DNA from: Treponema sp.
GTDB taxonomy: Bacteria; Spirochaetota; Spirochaetia; Treponematales; Treponemataceae
Length of the DNA: 7,693 nucleotides
NCBI GenBank assembly: GCA_022510885.1
Contig: JAFLSP010000085.1
Span: 1-7,693 of the forward strand
Direction: 5' to 3'
The position numbers and the translations under genes were made by a program. How positions within the stretch are numbered: the first letter of the stretch is position 1; every line of letters starts with the position of its first letter. A model generated the notes under the pieces. That model was not told where the DNA came from. It searched no databases and saw nothing but the letters and a program-made list of their open reading frames with translations. This document shows positions 6,158 through 7,693 of the stretch, one piece after another.

Positions 6158-6162
6158 GGAGG
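6158..6162 (+). promoter_or_regulatory. ribosome binding site fixing the pfoR start
   Basis: GGAGG lies 4 bases before the ATG at 6167. The same frame is open back to 5840, but that part crosses the promoter and has no family resemblance, so this site sets the start. Confidence 0.8.
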
Positions 6163-6166
6163 ACGC

Positions 6167-7273
6167 ATGAACAAGTACGTCAAACGGTACGGTGTGGACG
6201 CGCTCGGCGGCATGGCGCACGGCCTGTTTTCCACGCTCATCATCGGGCTGATTATCGGACAAATCGGCAAATTCTTTCCCGGCACGGCGGACGACGGCGC
6301 AAAAGCGCTGGTATACGTCGGGCAGTTCCTGGTGCGCATCGGGCAGCTGCTGACAGTCTTTACGGGCGCGGGCATTGCGGTGGGCGTTGCCCATGCGCTG
6401 GGCGCGCCCAAGCTCGCGGTGTACGGCAGCATCGCGGTGGGCACGATTGGCGCGTATGCGCCCGCCTTCATCGGCGCGGTCACGGGGCAGTCGGCCGCGC
6501 TCATCGCGCAGACGGGCGCGGTTACGCTGGCAGGCCCGGGCGACCCGCTTTCCGCGTTCGCGGCGGCATTGGTCGGCGCGGAGCTCGGGCGGCTCGTGTC
6601 CGGGCGCACCAAGGTCGATATTCTGGTCGTCCCGGCGGTGACGATTCTTGCGGGCGCGGTCGTGGCGGTGCTGTTCGGGCCGCCGCTCGCGGCGTTCGCG
6701 CGGACGCTCGGGAACGCCATCAACCTTGCGACCGAATTGCAGCCTTTCTTCATGGGCATCATCCTGAGCGTGGCCATGGGCATGATTCTGACGCTCCCCA
6801 TCTCCTCGGCGGCCATCGGCATCATGCTCGGGCTGACCGGGCTTGCGGGCGGCGCGGCGACGGCGGGGTGCAGCGCGCAGATGATTGGATTCGCGGTCAT
6901 CAGCTTTGCGGACAACGGCTTCAACGGGCTGTTCGCGCAGGGAATCGGCACGTCCATGCTCCAAATCCCGAACATCGCCAAGAACCCCAGGATTTGGCTT
7001 CCCCCCACGCTCGCAAGCGCAATCACCGGCCCGATTGCGACCTGCCTGCTCAAGATGAAGACGCTCCCCGCCGGCAGCGGCATGGGCACCAGCGGACTGG
7101 TCGGGCAGATAATGACCTTCCAGGCGATGGCGGGCGAATCGGCGGCATGGGTCATCATCGCCAAAATGCTGCTGATTGACTTCCTGCTCCCCGCCGCCCT
7201 GAGCTACGCGCTCTACCGCGTCCTGCTGAAAAAAGCCTGGATTCGCCCCGGCGACATGAAACTGGAAGCGTGA
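6167..7273 (+). CDS. pfoR: PfoR/PTS EIIC-like membrane protein
   Basis: A 368-residue polytopic membrane protein of the PTS_EIIC_2 family (PF13303, COG3641; named after PfoR of Clostridium perfringens, a putative toxin regulator). It resembles the membrane domain of sugar phosphotransferase permeases but has no IIA or IIB domain, so sugar uptake and phosphorylation are not established. Family marks are YGVDALGGMAHGLFSTLIIG (8-27), GPGDPLSAF (123-131), TLPISSAAIGI (209-219), GTSMLQIPNI (261-270) followed by NPRIWLPPTLASAITGP (273-289), and a natural-looking end, PGDMKLEA. I count about eight to ten hydrophobic segments. The stop codon overlaps the GTG of the antitoxin gene (GTGA), so the genes downstream are likely translated by coupling. 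Substrate and regulatory role are unknown. Confidence 0.85.
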   Translation: MNKYVKRYGVDALGGMAHGLFSTLIIGLIIGQIGKFFPGTADDGAKALVYVGQFLVRIGQLLTVFTGAGIAVGVAHALGAPKLAVYGSIAVGTIGAYAPAFIGAVTGQSAALIAQTGAVTLAGPGDPLSAFAAALVGAELGRLVSGRTKVDILVVPAVTILAGAVVAVLFGPPLAAFARTLGNAINLATELQPFFMGIILSVAMGMILTLPISSAAIGIMLGLTGLAGGAATAGCSAQMIGFAVISFADNGFNGLFAQGIGTSMLQIPNIAKNPRIWLPPTLASAITGPIATCLLKMKTLPAGSGMGTSGLVGQIMTFQAMAGESAAWVIIAKMLLIDFLLPAALSYALYRVLLKKAWIRPGDMKLEA

Positions 7274-7545
7274 GGCTGGACGACAAGACAAAGGACGACT
7301 TCTCAAAGTTCTGCGACACAGTGGGGATGTCCGTGTCATCGCTGTTCTCCGTGTTCGCAAAAACGGTCGTGCGCGAACAGCGGATTCCGTTTGAAATCTC
7401 GGCGAAATCCGCTCCCTCGCAGGACGACGGCTTTTACAGCGAGGCGAACCAGCGGTATCTGGAGAAAATGGTCGCGCTCGACAAGGAAGGCAAGCTGAAG
7501 CACGTAGTAAAAACCACGGAAGAACTTGAGGCGATGGCGAGATGA
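7270..7545 (+). CDS. RelB/DinJ-family antitoxin, N-terminally short
   Basis: A 91-residue antitoxin of the ribbon-helix-helix RelB/DinJ type, which would bind and neutralise the downstream toxin. The core RLDDKTKDDFSKFCDTVGM (2-20) followed by SLFSVFAKTVVREQRIPFEI (24-43) is diagnostic. The C-terminal half (SEANQRYLEKMVALDKEGK to EELEAMAR) would wrap the toxin. Relatives carry about six to eight more residues before RLDD, the beta-strand that contacts operator DNA; here the frame upstream offers no ATG, GTG or TTG start close by. The only near start is the GTG at 7270, overlapping the pfoR stop, with GGAAG (7264-7268) only one base away. Translation therefore probably depends on ribosomes finishing pfoR. 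The protein should still bind toxin, but autorepression may be lost. It ends in an ATGA overlap with the toxin. Confidence 0.88.
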   Translation: MRLDDKTKDDFSKFCDTVGMSVSSLFSVFAKTVVREQRIPFEISAKSAPSQDDGFYSEANQRYLEKMVALDKEGKLKHVVKTTEELEAMAR

Positions 7546-7693
7546 GCGACATCACGTTCATCGGCGACGGCTGGGATGACTACCTGTACTGGCAGGCGCA
7601 GGACAAAAAAACACTCAAGAAAATCAACCGTCTGCTCGCCGACATCGAGCGCAACGGCAATGACGGCCTTGGACACCCCGAGCCGCTCAAAGG
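7542..7693 (+). CDS. yoeB: YoeB/Txe-family mRNA interferase toxin (partial)
   Basis: The first 50 codons of a YoeB/Txe-type toxin, cut by the window end; the family is about 85 residues. YoeB cleaves mRNA at the ribosomal A site. Residues 11-17 (WDDYLYW), KKINRLLADIERNG (26-39) and GLGHPEPLK (42-50) align closely with E. coli YoeB, and Glu47 matches its catalytic Glu46. The later catalytic Arg and His lie beyond the window, so integrity cannot be judged. The ATG overlaps the antitoxin stop (ATGA), with GAGG (7528-7531) 10 bases upstream, the usual antitoxin-first order. Confidence 0.92.
   Translation, partial: MSDITFIGDGWDDYLYWQAQDKKTLKKINRLLADIERNGNDGLGHPEPLK

Noticed and set aside
5840..6166. 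109-codon N-terminal extension of pfoR
   Set aside because: It crosses the pfoR promoter, has no family similarity, and a GGAGG-ATG start at 6167 matches the family's N-terminus.
6137..7561. 474-codon minus-strand ORF opposite pfoR, and a 339-codon one in another frame
   Set aside because: Composition is Arg/Ala/His-rich with no motif; it mirrors a confidently identified membrane protein in GC-rich DNA.
1..7693. CRISPR array, tRNA, insertion sequence ends or phage genes
   Set aside because: I found no spaced direct repeats, cloverleaf, transposase or paired terminal repeats anywhere in the window.

Overview
The window is G+C-rich (about 60% by eye) bacterial chromosome, densely coded on both strands, with no rRNA, tRNA, CRISPR array or insertion sequence that I can see. 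The gene set suggests a spirochaete, probably a Treponema-like lineage. The reasons are a PotD lipoprotein whose N-terminal YNWTYYTPE block and DDMRE motif resemble what I recall of treponemal PotD, a signal-peptide OmpA-domain protein reminiscent of treponemal Tp0624, and a membrane-anchored Holliday-junction-resolvase-related nuclease. This is from memory of family resemblance, not a search.

Layout, left to right. (1) 1-1196: promoter, potD-like polyamine-binding lipoprotein (GTG start at 104) and a strong Rho-independent terminator. (2) 1206-1667, minus strand: PD-(D/E)xK nuclease with an N-terminal membrane helix, divergent from (3) 1741-2985, plus strand: exported OmpA-family protein, with a small inverted repeat between the two starts. 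(4) 2988-4952, minus strand: hisH-hisF (overlapping genes; glutaminase and cyclase of imidazole-glycerol-phosphate synthase) followed by a nitroreductase, apparently one transcript from a well-formed promoter lying so close to hisH that the mRNA should be leaderless. (5) 5012-5227, plus strand: a 71-residue single-pass membrane protein, divergent from hisH. (6) 5079-5942, minus strand: a RecQ-type helicase remnant holding only the second helicase lobe and a possible winged helix, with damaged motifs V and VI; its tail runs antisense through the small membrane gene. (7) 6055-7693, plus strand: promoter, a PfoR/EIIC-like polytopic membrane protein, then a RelB/DinJ-family antitoxin and a YoeB-family toxin cut by the window edge. 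These three cistrons are chained by 4-base stop/start overlaps (GTGA, then ATGA).

The part most worth a second look is the 3' end. A toxin-antitoxin pair is joined directly to the end of a transporter gene, and the antitoxin seems to have lost most of the N-terminal strand that normally binds the operator, so the pair may now depend on the pfoR promoter and on translational coupling. Other points of note are the helicase remnant overlapping a small gene, several promoters abutting start codons (leaderless expression), a similar 11-base block in the potD and pfoR promoters, and an OmpA domain lacking the usual peptidoglycan-contacting aspartate. I did not find a clearly new multi-gene system.
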